DNA from: Candidatus Melainabacteria bacterium
GTDB lineage: Bacteria > Cyanobacteriota > Vampirovibrionia > Obscuribacterales > Obscuribacteraceae
DNA: 64,000 nucleotides
Assembly (NCBI GenBank): GCA_003153555.1
Contig: PLZS01000063.1
Span: 1 to 64,000, forward strand
Direction: 5' to 3'
Shown: positions 26,322 to 35,305 of the stretch, one piece after another
Numbering within the stretch: the stretch's first letter is position 1
Layout of the letters: every line of letters starts with the position of its first letter
The notes under the pieces: generated by a model
What the model saw: only the letters and a program-made list of their open reading frames with translations
Told to the model about the DNA's origin: nothing
The model's database searches: none
Made by a program: the position numbers and the translations under genes

Positions 26322-26870
26322 ATGTCAGACAGAGTTCAAAGATTGGCTGCAGACTTGAGAACAGATGACCCCCGCGCTGTGCATGACGCGGCGATTACCT
26401 TAAGCCAAGAAGCCACAACTGGAAGAGCTCTGGAACTGCTTGGTGCAGCAACAGCATTGAACCAGCGTAACGGTGCGCATACAAACGATCGTGTGGTAAT
26501 TGAACCAGACGGTCGGCTTGTGATCAGTAATCCTTATTCTCAAGCCACTGAAGCCGTTCAAACTCGTTCAGAGCCATATGCACCAGACCAGAGACCTTGC
26601 GAGCCTCAAATTTCTTGCAGACCTGAAGATTTTCAGCGGCCTCCTGTGGTGTACAGAGACAGAGATGATCACAGAATCTTCGAATCAAGACCGCCGGTTG
26701 GATATGGGACTGGGCAAGAACAGCAAAATCGGGTTGTCCCATACGCCATTGCTGGAGCAGCCGCTGCTGCGATTGCAACAAAGAATCCTCACGATCGACT
26801 GAGAAACGTAGGCGCGGCCGCAATTATTGGCGGTGTTGTTGGCGACATAGTCGACCAAAATAAAAGATAG
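26322..26870 (+). CDS. protein of unknown function with a glycine-zipper-like C-terminus
   Basis: A 182-residue protein with a strong GAGGAGAG ribosome binding site. Residues 1-50 look helical, about 70-130 are Pro/Arg/Asp-rich and disordered, and the end (VPYAIAGAAAAAIATKNPH...VGAAAIIGGVVGDIVDQNKR) has the small-residue spacing of membrane-active glycine-zipper helices. There is no signal peptide. It is 29 bases ahead of the next gene and likely co-transcribed with it, behind the Pho-box-like repeats. I do not recognise the family. Confidence 0.65.
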   Translation: MSDRVQRLAADLRTDDPRAVHDAAITLSQEATTGRALELLGAATALNQRNGAHTNDRVVIEPDGRLVISNPYSQATEAVQTRSEPYAPDQRPCEPQISCRPEDFQRPPVVYRDRDDHRIFESRPPVGYGTGQEQQNRVVPYAIAGAAAAAIATKNPHDRLRNVGAAAIIGGVVGDIVDQNKR

Positions 26871-26899
26871 TTGGTCAAAACTCTTTGCGAGGATTTTTC

Positions 26900-27490
26900 A
26901 TGGCTGGAGACAGAGTTACTGAAAGCGACAATAAAGGTCAAACGGAGACGAAAAGCGGCGGTTTATTTGAGCATTCTGGCTTCATGGATAAAATCAAGCA
27001 TGGTGCCTCTGTGGTTCGTGATACCACTGTGGATCTGGTCCACAAAGGCGTTGAAAAAGGCGACCAAATAGTTCACCATCCAACCACCAAGAAAATAGCG
27101 GGAGAAGTTGCCGGTGCGGGAAAAGACGCTTTGCACTTTGGGCAAGACGTTGCACACAATCCCACCACCAAAAAAATAGTGGGACAAGTTTTAATTGCCG
27201 GAAAGGAAGTGGGGCAAGAGCACGTCAATAGCTTTAACGGCGTTATCGCTGCTGGTAGACAAGGCGACATCCACGGCGTGCTTCAAAAGGGGTTACCGCT
27301 TGCTGGCGAAGCACTGATGGGTCCAGGGGCTGCTGCATTGATGATCGCGAAGGACAAGGGAGCGAAAATTGTTATTGAGAACCTTCCGCCTGAACAGCGT
27401 GAAGCGGCCAAAAAGTTGAAGAGCGCAACTGATATAGCTACCACCCGTCCAACGAACATCCCAAATTTGATCATCACTGGAAAACATTGA
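26900..27490 (+). CDS. protein of unknown function with an internal tandem repeat
   Basis: A 196-residue protein starting at ATG 26900 (GAGGA upstream). Residues about 59-84 and 86-110 repeat each other, both built as xHxPTTKKI(A/V)G(E/Q)V...AGK. The rest is amphipathic and Gly/Ala-rich (GEALMGPGAAALMIAKDKG). There is no signal peptide or true transmembrane helix. It resembles small lipid- or granule-associated helical proteins in composition only. Likely an operon with the 26322 gene. Confidence 0.65.
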   Translation: MAGDRVTESDNKGQTETKSGGLFEHSGFMDKIKHGASVVRDTTVDLVHKGVEKGDQIVHHPTTKKIAGEVAGAGKDALHFGQDVAHNPTTKKIVGQVLIAGKEVGQEHVNSFNGVIAAGRQGDIHGVLQKGLPLAGEALMGPGAAALMIAKDKGAKIVIENLPPEQREAAKKLKSATDIATTRPTNIPNLIITGKH

Positions 27491-27538
27491 GCCGTTAATC
27501 TGTCTCAAGTGACACCTCCGTTTCGATTGCGATGCCAG

Positions 27539-27558
27539 CTGGGAGCCAGCGCTCCCAG
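27539..27558. repeat. perfect 8-base hairpin with the GCGCTCCCAG repeat core, between convergent genes
   Basis: CTGGGAGC (27539-27546) and GCTCCCAG (27551-27558) pair around CAGC. The right arm with its flank gives GCGCTCCCAGG, the same core as the tandem repeat at the window start. It sits between two gene ends and could help terminate both transcripts, though no T-run follows. Confidence 0.5.
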
Positions 27559-27560
27559 GC

Positions 27561-29486
27561 CTAATCTGTGTTTTCATCCACAGGCAGGCAGAGTTTGGAC
27601 GGATAGGCAGCGCCCGTGTGAATTTCCAACTCGCTGGCGAGCTTGGTAAAGTTTGGAGCAATGAAATGATCGCTATCCAATCCACCAATCGCTAACCGAA
27701 TACGGTGCCCTGGTTTAAACATGAATGACGCAGGCTGCAGCGTCATGGTCACTTCGGTGGTTTCGTTTGGATTGAGAGCTTTATAGTCTGCCTTCAAGAA
27801 GGAAGGAATCGGGTGCACAGTTTTGTAGGAAGGTGGCTTCTGCGTGTTGATGCGATTGCCGCAGAGCAATTGACCTTCTGTTATGTATCGCACAAAACCG
27901 TTCGGAGCGATGTCTTCAAGATAGGCGAATATGGCGGCGTCAGGCGCATTGGGCTTGACGGATAAGTGGATTGTTGGGTGCCCTGTTATTTTGAGCGGTG
28001 TCTTCAATGGCGCCGAATCGTACGTCATCAACTTTTTGTCATCTTTCTTTCGTTGAGGATGAGGTGTCCATATAATCTGTCCCAATAGGCAGTCCCAGCG
28101 GGTCCGTTTACCCGTGCCGGCGGTTGCATCAACTGTGTATAAGTCTCTACCAGCGGTGGTAGGCTTCTCGAATGAAAGCCGATGCAAACTATCCAAATAA
28201 ATTTCTTTGTCACGCCCTTTCGGAGGCCAGGTATCGCTGCCATGCCACTTCTCTTCACCAAGAGTGTAGTAGTTAACGGGCTTATCCGAGGCGATCGGGT
28301 TCATGGTGCCTTTCAAATATCGGTCGAAGAATTTCATCATCTCCGAATCAATTCGGAATCTGCTGGGTCCGCCGTGAGTATAGGGGCTGATGTTCATGTA
28401 GTTGTGCTCCCAGGGACCGAGAATCAGCTTGGTTCCGGGTGCCGTGTAATTCAAGAAACGTTTAACTGCGGCATCGGCATTGGTGCCTTCTTCCCATCCT
28501 GATCCGGCATAAATTGGCACTTGGGCCAGATCCACATCTCTCCAATAACCGCTCGGGCTAGCGATCTCGAGTCCACGCTCTAAGTAGTGATCGCCGTAAC
28601 GTTCTTTAACCATTCTCAAGCAGGTGTCGAATGTTGCAGTCTTTTTGATCGCTTCTTCGTTTGCCAGGAGTGAATCATCACGAAAGTTGATTTTGTCGAT
28701 CGCTCTTACATCGGTGTTTAATTCGTGTTGTTTGATCGCCTGGCGTTTTAAGATGCTATGCACGTCGGAATCAACAGGCATGCTGCCGTGCAAGAACATT
28801 TGGTATTTTTGCAACCGTACGGGTAACCTGTTACTGTCGAATTGTTTTGAGAGATCTCCCCAATCGCGGATAAAGGGCTGATTCGGAATGCCGCCGGGAC
28901 GCATGACGTCGGTGTAAAGATCAAACGGACTTGATAGAATCGCGCAGGCTTTTACTGCCGGGCTTTTATTGATCAACGACAGCTCTGCAAGGTTGCCCGA
29001 GAATGAGTGACCAATGGTGCCGATCTTGCCGTTGCACCATGGCCTTGAAGTGACCCAATCCGTCATTTCTTTTCCGTCGGATTGATCGAGCGGCGACAAA
29101 TCCCACGGCCGGTCGCCAAATGAGGATCCCGCGCCCCGCGAGTCCACAACGATCCAGGCGTATCCATGTGTTATGAACTCTTGTCTGTATGGACTGAGCG
29201 GTTTGGAGTACAATTTGTTAAATGGAAATTTTGGTTCGATTACACGCCAATAGCGTGTCAGTTCGAGAATTGTAGGAACTTTTTGGCCAGGTTTAAGCGA
29301 ATCAGGTAAATAGATTTCCACCGCCAATTTGGTGCCGTCTTTCAGCTGAACATATTGGGATGTTTGGTTGTAGCGTTTGTTGGTTGCCTTTAGTTTATAG
29401 GTACTGGGAGTGCCTTTGCTCTGATCTTGCTTCTTAGGGAGCAGCAACCGGTAATTCAAACTCTGAGCGGGTACCGACGTGTTCAA
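27561..29486 (-). CDS. CocE/NonD-family (S15-type) secreted hydrolase, 5' end unresolved
   Basis: An alpha/beta hydrolase of the X-Pro dipeptidyl-peptidase/cocaine-esterase class. The first start codon in frame is TTG 29486 (641 residues). The nucleophile is Ser161 in GHSFSG; other family features are VDSRGAGSSFG, the CocE C-terminal jelly-roll region (LKITGHPTIHLSV, SFMFKPGHRIRLAIGG). The open frame continues upstream of 29486 without stop and encodes a hydrophobic run (RLIIFLSCSVVIVL) followed by a cleavage-like VPAQS. This looks like a signal peptide, so the real start is probably beyond 29486 and uses a non-standard codon, or the sequence carries an error there. Confidence 0.87.
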   Translation of the reverse strand: MNTSVPAQSLNYRLLLPKKQDQSKGTPSTYKLKATNKRYNQTSQYVQLKDGTKLAVEIYLPDSLKPGQKVPTILELTRYWRVIEPKFPFNKLYSKPLSPYRQEFITHGYAWIVVDSRGAGSSFGDRPWDLSPLDQSDGKEMTDWVTSRPWCNGKIGTIGHSFSGNLAELSLINKSPAVKACAILSSPFDLYTDVMRPGGIPNQPFIRDWGDLSKQFDSNRLPVRLQKYQMFLHGSMPVDSDVHSILKRQAIKQHELNTDVRAIDKINFRDDSLLANEEAIKKTATFDTCLRMVKERYGDHYLERGLEIASPSGYWRDVDLAQVPIYAGSGWEEGTNADAAVKRFLNYTAPGTKLILGPWEHNYMNISPYTHGGPSRFRIDSEMMKFFDRYLKGTMNPIASDKPVNYYTLGEEKWHGSDTWPPKGRDKEIYLDSLHRLSFEKPTTAGRDLYTVDATAGTGKRTRWDCLLGQIIWTPHPQRKKDDKKLMTYDSAPLKTPLKITGHPTIHLSVKPNAPDAAIFAYLEDIAPNGFVRYITEGQLLCGNRINTQKPPSYKTVHPIPSFLKADYKALNPNETTEVTMTLQPASFMFKPGHRIRLAIGGLDSDHFIAPNFTKLASELEIHTGAAYPSKLCLPVDENTD

Positions 29487-29551
29487 AACTATAACTACCG
29501 AGCACGATAGAAATATGATGAGACGCCAGAGGCACTGAATGTGGTGCTGAG

Positions 29552-30742
29552 TTATACGAATGGGAGTTTTAGTTGGGTTGCCGATGATGTTACTAATTTT
29601 TTCTGAGGTTTCTTAGCCGCCGTGTTATCCGAGGATAGTCTATCCGAGGAGGGCCTATGCAGCGAGCTGCTCGGCTCCTGCACACTAGTGGGGTCTGTGC
29701 AGCAAGCTGCCCGACTCCGCAAGCTGCCCGACTTATGCGGTGTTAACGCGGCGGCTCTCAAGGGTTTTCCTGTGGGATCTTCTTGGACCGGTACTAATAT
29801 TATCGTTTCTTTTTCAGTTTCTCGCTCATCTGGGTGATTACCGTCACCGGTTTCCGGCACATCTGTGTAATCGCCGGCAGGATCGAAAGCTCCTAGAATG
29901 ATTGCGGAACTGTCTGGCTGAAGCGAATTTGCGTCGAGAATCTCGGTTGCGGGTTGAACTGAGATTGGGCTAAGCGCTGGTTCAGACATTCTTCGGTGTG
30001 GAAAACGAGAGGCAATGTAATTTACGGTCGTTTCGTAATTGCGTTGTTCAAAAAAGTCTTTGTACTGTTCAAGCAATTCGGGATGTGTGTTTACTTCCAC
30101 CCATCTCATCGTGTCGATCCATACCTTGGTGACATAAGGCGCCACCAGCGATATCAATCGATCAGGGTCGCATGGCAGCAGCGGTGAGATTGAGACGTAC
30201 ACTTCGACGCCCGCCTCACGAAGTTTTCTGATTAGTTGAAGACGCCGAGCGATGCTTGGTGCATGAGGTTCGAATTGTGCTCTGATTTCTTCATCGTCTG
30301 TCGTCAGACTGACGCCGACGCTTAAATTTTTGCCAAACTGCTGAAGTATTTCCAGATCCTGCAAGATTAGATGAGAGCGAGTGTGCATCGTCACCTTTTG
30401 CGGCTGGTACGTAAGTAATTGTTGCAGGCAGCGCCTGCTCAGCCGATATTTCAGTTCTAGATATTGATAGGGGTCGGTCGCGGAACTGAAGAAGATTCTG
30501 CTGCCGAAGATTCGGGTGCGTTCCTTCTGCAAAAGCTCGGGCGCATTGATTTTTACTTCGACCCACTTGCCCCATTCGTTGAACTCATGCCTGGCGTTCG
30601 GGAATTTCGGAACATAGCAATATGAGCAACTGAAAGCGCAGCCGGCATAAGGATTCAGCGAAAAATCATAGGTCGAGGCTAGCGAGCCAACCTTTTGCGG
30701 CGTCAGGATTGAGGATGCTGTAATTTCAGTTATTTTGGTCAT
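29552..30742 (-). CDS. radical SAM protein of the SPL-like/PA0069 family with a disordered C-terminal tail
   Basis: About 396 residues. The 4Fe-4S motif CAFSCSYCYV (Cys-x3-Cys-x2-Cys, near residues 36-43) follows LNPYAGC, as in the Rv2578c/PA0069 radical SAM group related to spore photoproduct lyase. The core runs to about residue 250. The remaining roughly 130 residues are Ser/Thr/Pro/Glu-rich and end TQLKLPFV, which resembles a bacterial sliding-clamp-binding peptide (QLxLF type). That would fit a DNA-repair role, but it is inference. Start choice (ATG 30742) is weak; no ribosome binding site is clear. Confidence 0.82.
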   Translation of the reverse strand: MTKITEITASSILTPQKVGSLASTYDFSLNPYAGCAFSCSYCYVPKFPNARHEFNEWGKWVEVKINAPELLQKERTRIFGSRIFFSSATDPYQYLELKYRLSRRCLQQLLTYQPQKVTMHTRSHLILQDLEILQQFGKNLSVGVSLTTDDEEIRAQFEPHAPSIARRLQLIRKLREAGVEVYVSISPLLPCDPDRLISLVAPYVTKVWIDTMRWVEVNTHPELLEQYKDFFEQRNYETTVNYIASRFPHRRMSEPALSPISVQPATEILDANSLQPDSSAIILGAFDPAGDYTDVPETGDGNHPDERETEKETIILVPVQEDPTGKPLRAAALTPHKSGSLRSRAACCTDPTSVQEPSSSLHRPSSDRLSSDNTAAKKPQKKLVTSSATQLKLPFV

Positions 30743-30850
30743 ACATATATATGGTAGCATGACAAGGTGTATACCGGGCACGCGTCTTCGTTGTACTCTT
30801 TAGACCCTCTCTAATAGCCGCGCTTGACCACACAAGCAGAAGGATTCCGC

Positions 30851-31432
30851 ATGACTAATCAACAGCTCTCAGAACATATTGCCGAATGGCAACGCATTGT
30901 GCAAGAGGGCAATGACGCATATGCCAATCGACGTTACACGGAAGCCGAGCTCAAATTTGCCGCAGCTTTGAGAATCGCTGAAAAGGCGGCACTTCCGGAA
31001 GAATTGGCTAAGGTTGATGCCGCTGAGCAAGCAGCGATTAATTCGCGATTAGCCAAGAGTCTGAACAATATGGCCGCGCTGTATCACACACAAGGCAAGT
31101 ACAGCATGGCTGAAGACCTCTATAAGCGTTGTCTTGAGCTGAAGCAACAAATTCATGGCGACGAGCACATTGAAGTCGCTATTAACCTTCATAACCTTGC
31201 GGTGCTTTATTCGGCGAAGCGCCGTTTTGAGCAAGCAGAACCCTTGTACAAGCAATCATTGGATTTGAGAGAGCGATTGCTGGGCGCTGAGCATCCCGAT
31301 CTCGTCACTCTTTTGAATAACTACGCACTCTGTCTGAAACGCATGGAGAGGGTTGAAGACGCGAAAGCGATGGAAGAGCGAGCCCAAAAAATATCCTCAA
31401 AAGAGCAAGCCATTACTGCATCGGAAGCGTAA
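30851..31432 (+). CDS. tetratricopeptide-repeat protein (kinesin-light-chain type)
   Basis: A 193-residue cytosolic protein starting at ATG 30851 (AGAAGGA upstream). It has three to four TPRs of the kinesin-light-chain type: NNMAALYHTQGKYSMAEDLYKRCLEL, NLHNLAVLYSAKRRFEQAEPLYKQSLDL and NNYALCLKRMERVEDAKAMEERA. It probably mediates protein contacts. It ends 20 bases inside the convergent sensor kinase-like gene. Partner unknown. Confidence 0.85.
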   Translation: MTNQQLSEHIAEWQRIVQEGNDAYANRRYTEAELKFAAALRIAEKAALPEELAKVDAAEQAAINSRLAKSLNNMAALYHTQGKYSMAEDLYKRCLELKQQIHGDEHIEVAINLHNLAVLYSAKRRFEQAEPLYKQSLDLRERLLGAEHPDLVTLLNNYALCLKRMERVEDAKAMEERAQKISSKEQAITASEA

Positions 31433-33827
31433 AGATAATAGCCGTTCCGCGTCCAGCCTCGGATTCAGCCCAAATCTTGCCTCCCAATCTTTCTAGATTG
31501 TTTCTAGCCAGATACATGGATAGTCTGCTGCTGTAACTTGCTTCAGCGTGCTTGCCTTCAATAAATCCGGCAAACATATCCGCGATCTCCAATTCTGCCA
31601 ATGAAGGACCAGAGCTTGAAACGACGATTCGCATGTCTGAGCCACGCGCAGAACTTTCAACGCGTACGCGACCACCTGCCGAGGTGACGCTAATCATTTT
31701 TTCGAGGACTTGGATCAAGATGTCTTTCATCGCATCGCGGTTACCGACAATGTTAGGCAAGCCCGTCACGCTCTTGTAATCGAGCGCCAGCTGCCGCTCT
31801 CTCGCTAGTGGCGCGACTTGTTCTAGGCACTCAGAAACCAATCGAGTCACGATAATCTGTTCCCGCGGCGTCGTCATTTGCGGCACGTATCCGCCATACA
31901 TCATGAGCAAACTATCGACGACGCCGATGAGCTGTTCGTAGTGTGCATGCAATTCGGCCAGTGGTTGTCCAACAGATGGATGCATGGTTTTTGCGGCATT
32001 GCCGAGAATGTACTGCCACTGCAGCTCTGCAGCTGAAAGCGGACCGCGAATTGATTCTGAAAGCATGGCAACAATTTCGCTTCTCAGATGTGATATTTCA
32101 CTGCGCAATGATTTGTCTCGCAGCACCATGACGTAACCCTGAATGCTGTTGTCTTCACTTAGAACTGGCTGCAGGTGAGCAATAACCTCAACAGCTTTGT
32201 TTTGTTGGCGATGATAAATCACGCCTTCGGGATAAAACTGATTGATTAGTTCGCCGGGGTTGCCACCATGTCGAGCAAATGCTTTTCCGGCGCCATCGCT
32301 GTTTGGCGCTTCGCCTGGGCGTTTTATCAGGTCGAAGCAGAGTCGACCAGCAATTTCTCCTTCTGAACAACCAAGCCAATTTAAGAAAACTGGATTGGCA
32401 GAAAGAATATTTCCGAATTGATCCAGCACCAAAAATCCTTCTGTAGACACTTGCAAAACCGAGTCCAGCTTGTGTTGCAACATGACGGACTGTCTGTTGG
32501 CGTTATTGATTTGTTTGGAAACTTCAGTGAGCTGTTTGGCTTGATGCGAAAATTGGCGATTCAAATGCTCAAGTTGGGACGCTTTGTCTTCAGCTTGCTT
32601 CGAGTTTTGCGCACCCTCTTCGACCTGTTTATTCAGTTGGATGCGCAGGCTTTGCACCGAACCGCGCATTGATGATACAGCCGTATCGATTAACTCGCCC
32701 AGCTCAAGCCAATCGCCTGAAAGTCCTTCCAGTGGTGGTGGTGTGGTTCCCTGCGTGGCAAGTTCGCTAGTGCGATCGATCAAGAAATTCAAAGGTTCGT
32801 TAACACCTTTGCTAATTCCAGCCGTGAAAAGCAATCCAAACAAGAGAGCTACTGCGCCACATGTGCCGGCTAACAAGAGAACCACGGCCAGTCGCGAGCC
32901 AAATTCAGGTACGGGCGTGCTTAGCAAAAGAAGCGCAACAAGTGTGTTCTCAAGGGTTTTACGGTCTAACTTCGCATTTGCATCTTGTGGTCCAGCATCC
33001 ACTATATTGATTTGATTCCACCAACGCTGACCTTTTTCAAATCCGCCCTGAGGTAGATGCAGAAGCTGCGCCAGATGTGGATCAAAGGTTGGAGTTTGAG
33101 GAATTGCAATCATGCCTCGTTTTTCCAAATCTGCAATGAACGCCTTGAGGTCGCCCGATTTGTCGTTCATCAAATTAGGCGTGATCGCTACCAATTTGTT
33201 TTCTTTCGTCGATACCAAGGCCAGGTCGACGCCAGTCAAGTGATCTGAATCGAGCGCAAACTTTGTCACTAAACCAGTTAGAAATTCGGTATCCAAAGGT
33301 TGACTGACGATGACTGCGCCGCCAACCTTACTGCCCTGAAGGATTGGCAGGATGCTGCTTAGCGTTAGCGTGTTAGTGGGGCTGAAGCAGGCAGGACCCA
33401 GATACATGGCTTTTCTGCTCATGGCATAATCCACGCCGGCGCTAAGCTTTCTGGCTGAGTAGCCAAACTTGGAAGGAGTGTCTGTGCTGTAAAAGACGAC
33501 GCCGTTCTGGTCGACGATGGTGATGAACCCGATCAGTGCCGTTTTGCTGATCACACTCTTGAGCGCACTAGACATGGCTCCCCGGTCTTTAGTTGCCAGA
33601 GCCTGCATAGCAGCGACGTCCTGACAAACCGCAGCGGCGATGCCCCGGTTGGTCATCTTGATGCCTTCGAAATCTTTGCCGAGTTTTTCGGTGGCAGTGT
33701 ATAAACGCTTGGCGGCCGCCTCATGACTGCCTTGAAAATCCAAGTAGAGTCCATAACCAGCGTTCCCCAGCACTGCGACGAGGATGACGGTGAAAAATGC
33801 GAACGTTAATTTTGCGCCGATTCCCAA
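31413..33827 (-). CDS. histidine-kinase-like membrane sensor lacking the phosphoacceptor His
   Basis: An 804-residue protein. It has an N-terminal transmembrane helix (about 7-30), a periplasmic Cache-like domain (to about 310), a second helix (313-337), HAMP (to about 390), a coiled coil (390-455), a PAS domain (455-565), a degenerate dimerisation region and an ATPase domain. In the dimerisation helix, SHELRTPL is replaced by SESIRGPL, so the His is Glu591. The ATPase N box (LEKMISVT) and G1 box (SSSGPSL) are also altered, while the G2 box (GGKIWAESEAGRGTAIIFTLP) is normal. It is probably a non-phosphorylating sensor or partner of another kinase. No response regulator is adjacent. Confidence 0.85.
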   Translation of the reverse strand: MGIGAKLTFAFFTVILVAVLGNAGYGLYLDFQGSHEAAAKRLYTATEKLGKDFEGIKMTNRGIAAAVCQDVAAMQALATKDRGAMSSALKSVISKTALIGFITIVDQNGVVFYSTDTPSKFGYSARKLSAGVDYAMSRKAMYLGPACFSPTNTLTLSSILPILQGSKVGGAVIVSQPLDTEFLTGLVTKFALDSDHLTGVDLALVSTKENKLVAITPNLMNDKSGDLKAFIADLEKRGMIAIPQTPTFDPHLAQLLHLPQGGFEKGQRWWNQINIVDAGPQDANAKLDRKTLENTLVALLLLSTPVPEFGSRLAVVLLLAGTCGAVALLFGLLFTAGISKGVNEPLNFLIDRTSELATQGTTPPPLEGLSGDWLELGELIDTAVSSMRGSVQSLRIQLNKQVEEGAQNSKQAEDKASQLEHLNRQFSHQAKQLTEVSKQINNANRQSVMLQHKLDSVLQVSTEGFLVLDQFGNILSANPVFLNWLGCSEGEIAGRLCFDLIKRPGEAPNSDGAGKAFARHGGNPGELINQFYPEGVIYHRQQNKAVEVIAHLQPVLSEDNSIQGYVMVLRDKSLRSEISHLRSEIVAMLSESIRGPLSAAELQWQYILGNAAKTMHPSVGQPLAELHAHYEQLIGVVDSLLMMYGGYVPQMTTPREQIIVTRLVSECLEQVAPLARERQLALDYKSVTGLPNIVGNRDAMKDILIQVLEKMISVTSAGGRVRVESSARGSDMRIVVSSSGPSLAELEIADMFAGFIEGKHAEASYSSRLSMYLARNNLERLGGKIWAESEAGRGTAIIFTLPMQ

Positions 33828-34219
33828 TTGTCTTTTCGTTTTGAGCTGAAGGTGTCCACTAGAAGTTTAACGTACCCTTTGGATTCACCAAGATGTTAAA
33901 CGGATGTGGCTCGGACGCCTATAGGGTTTACAAGGGACTCTCCTCGAAAAGAGGAAGTTTTTGTCGCAGTTTGACGCTTGGGAACGGCGATCAGTACTCA
34001 CAGGCTTCAATCTGGCACCACGGATAGTGTCCTTCGCCAGCAGCTGTCAAACATTGAACGCATAGGGCAACAGGACACATTTAGTATTGTTTTCAATTTC
34101 CAAGAGACACGCTACGACTGGGAAACGTTGATAAACTGTTCTAGCAAAGTGTGGCGAGACGTCAAGGGTAAGCTGACCCCACGCTTTGTTTTGGTTGGGG
34201 CACAGCTCGGAGGAGCAAA
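33828..34219. other. 392-base divergent intergenic region with a small hairpin and T-run
   Basis: Lies between the divergent sensor and Usp genes. TCCTC (33941-33945) and GAGGA (33951-33955) form a hairpin with a GAAAA loop followed by AGTTTTT (33956-33962), terminator-like on the plus strand although no plus-strand gene ends nearby. It could attenuate the leader of the Usp gene. Nothing else convincing is seen. Confidence 0.35.
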
Positions 34220-35155
34220 ATGAAAGTACTCGTGGCGACGGACGGTTCGGCTAACGCAGACTCGGCCTTGGACAGTATCATCGAAATGCCGTGGCCAGCA
34301 GATACGCAGTTTCGAGTAGTTAGTATCGTCGAGTCTCTGCATGCCAAGCTTGACGCCTTGTTCATTGGCGGGCTCGGAGAGATGTCTCGCAAAGCTCAAA
34401 CTGCGTATAGCGCCGATTTGAAAAATGTGCTGGCAGAATCAAAGGCCAAGCTAGCGGCGAAGTATGGTCAAGATGCAGTTTCAAGCGAGTTCTTGGATGG
34501 TGAGCCTAGCGAGCAGATAATCTCGGTGGGACGTACTTGGGGCGCTGATCTGATTGTGCTGGGCGGGCATAATAGCTCTGCTGATGGTTGGTACGGCTGC
34601 GTTCGAGGCGTCGCAACTCACGCGCCATGTTCCATCCAGATCGTACACCATGACAGTTCAGGATCTCTAGTTAAGAAGGAAGCGAATCACGAAAGCCCTG
34701 ATATAACACGGTTGTTGCTTTCAATTTCCACCCCTGCGGATGCTGAATTGATTGCAGCTACGGTCTTGAACCGCACATGGCCAGACCAAAGCCGTGTTCA
34801 AGTTTTAACAGTCGTTGCGCCTTTCCATGAAAACACTAGGTTCGCCCAGACCAAAGATTGGCAAGACGTCGCTGAAAAAGTGGAAACCGCGGCTAAAGAA
34901 CAAGCAGAACAACTGGTCGCTACAACTGCTAAGAAATTGGAAGAAAAATTTGGCGTCAAGAACGTCACCTATCACGTTTTGCAAGGCAATGCGAGGAGTT
35001 TGATTCTTCAAGTCGCCCAGGACTGGGGCTCGGACCTGATTTTAATGGGTGCCCACTCTAAAGACAAAACTCTTCTGGAGCGCTTGCTTGGAAGCACTGC
35101 TGCATCGATAGTATTAAACACACCTTGTTCTGTTGAGCTTGTTAAGCAGAAATAG
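34220..35155 (+). CDS. tandem universal stress protein (two UspA domains)
   Basis: A 311-residue protein with two UspA domains, about 1-142 and 160-308. GGAGGAG precedes the ATG. The second domain has a near-canonical nucleotide motif (MGAHSKDKTLLERLLGSTAASI). The first has a degenerate one (LGGHNSSADGWYGCVRGVATH), so only one half may bind ATP. Tandem Usp proteins respond to stress or energy limitation. A second Usp gene lies at 36315. Confidence 0.9.
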   Translation: MKVLVATDGSANADSALDSIIEMPWPADTQFRVVSIVESLHAKLDALFIGGLGEMSRKAQTAYSADLKNVLAESKAKLAAKYGQDAVSSEFLDGEPSEQIISVGRTWGADLIVLGGHNSSADGWYGCVRGVATHAPCSIQIVHHDSSGSLVKKEANHESPDITRLLLSISTPADAELIAATVLNRTWPDQSRVQVLTVVAPFHENTRFAQTKDWQDVAEKVETAAKEQAEQLVATTAKKLEEKFGVKNVTYHVLQGNARSLILQVAQDWGSDLILMGAHSKDKTLLERLLGSTAASIVLNTPCSVELVKQK

Positions 35156-35305
35156 GCTCTCGAAGAAGAAGCGTAGCCGTAGATATTGACCGTGCCCTGC
35201 ACGAGGGCATTGGCATTGCTCAGAATAGACAGAGGGCGCAGACGACTAATCCGCGTGGCGATGAGCACCCAAGATGGATGCGCTCCAGGTAGCTTGCAAA
35301 CAGTT

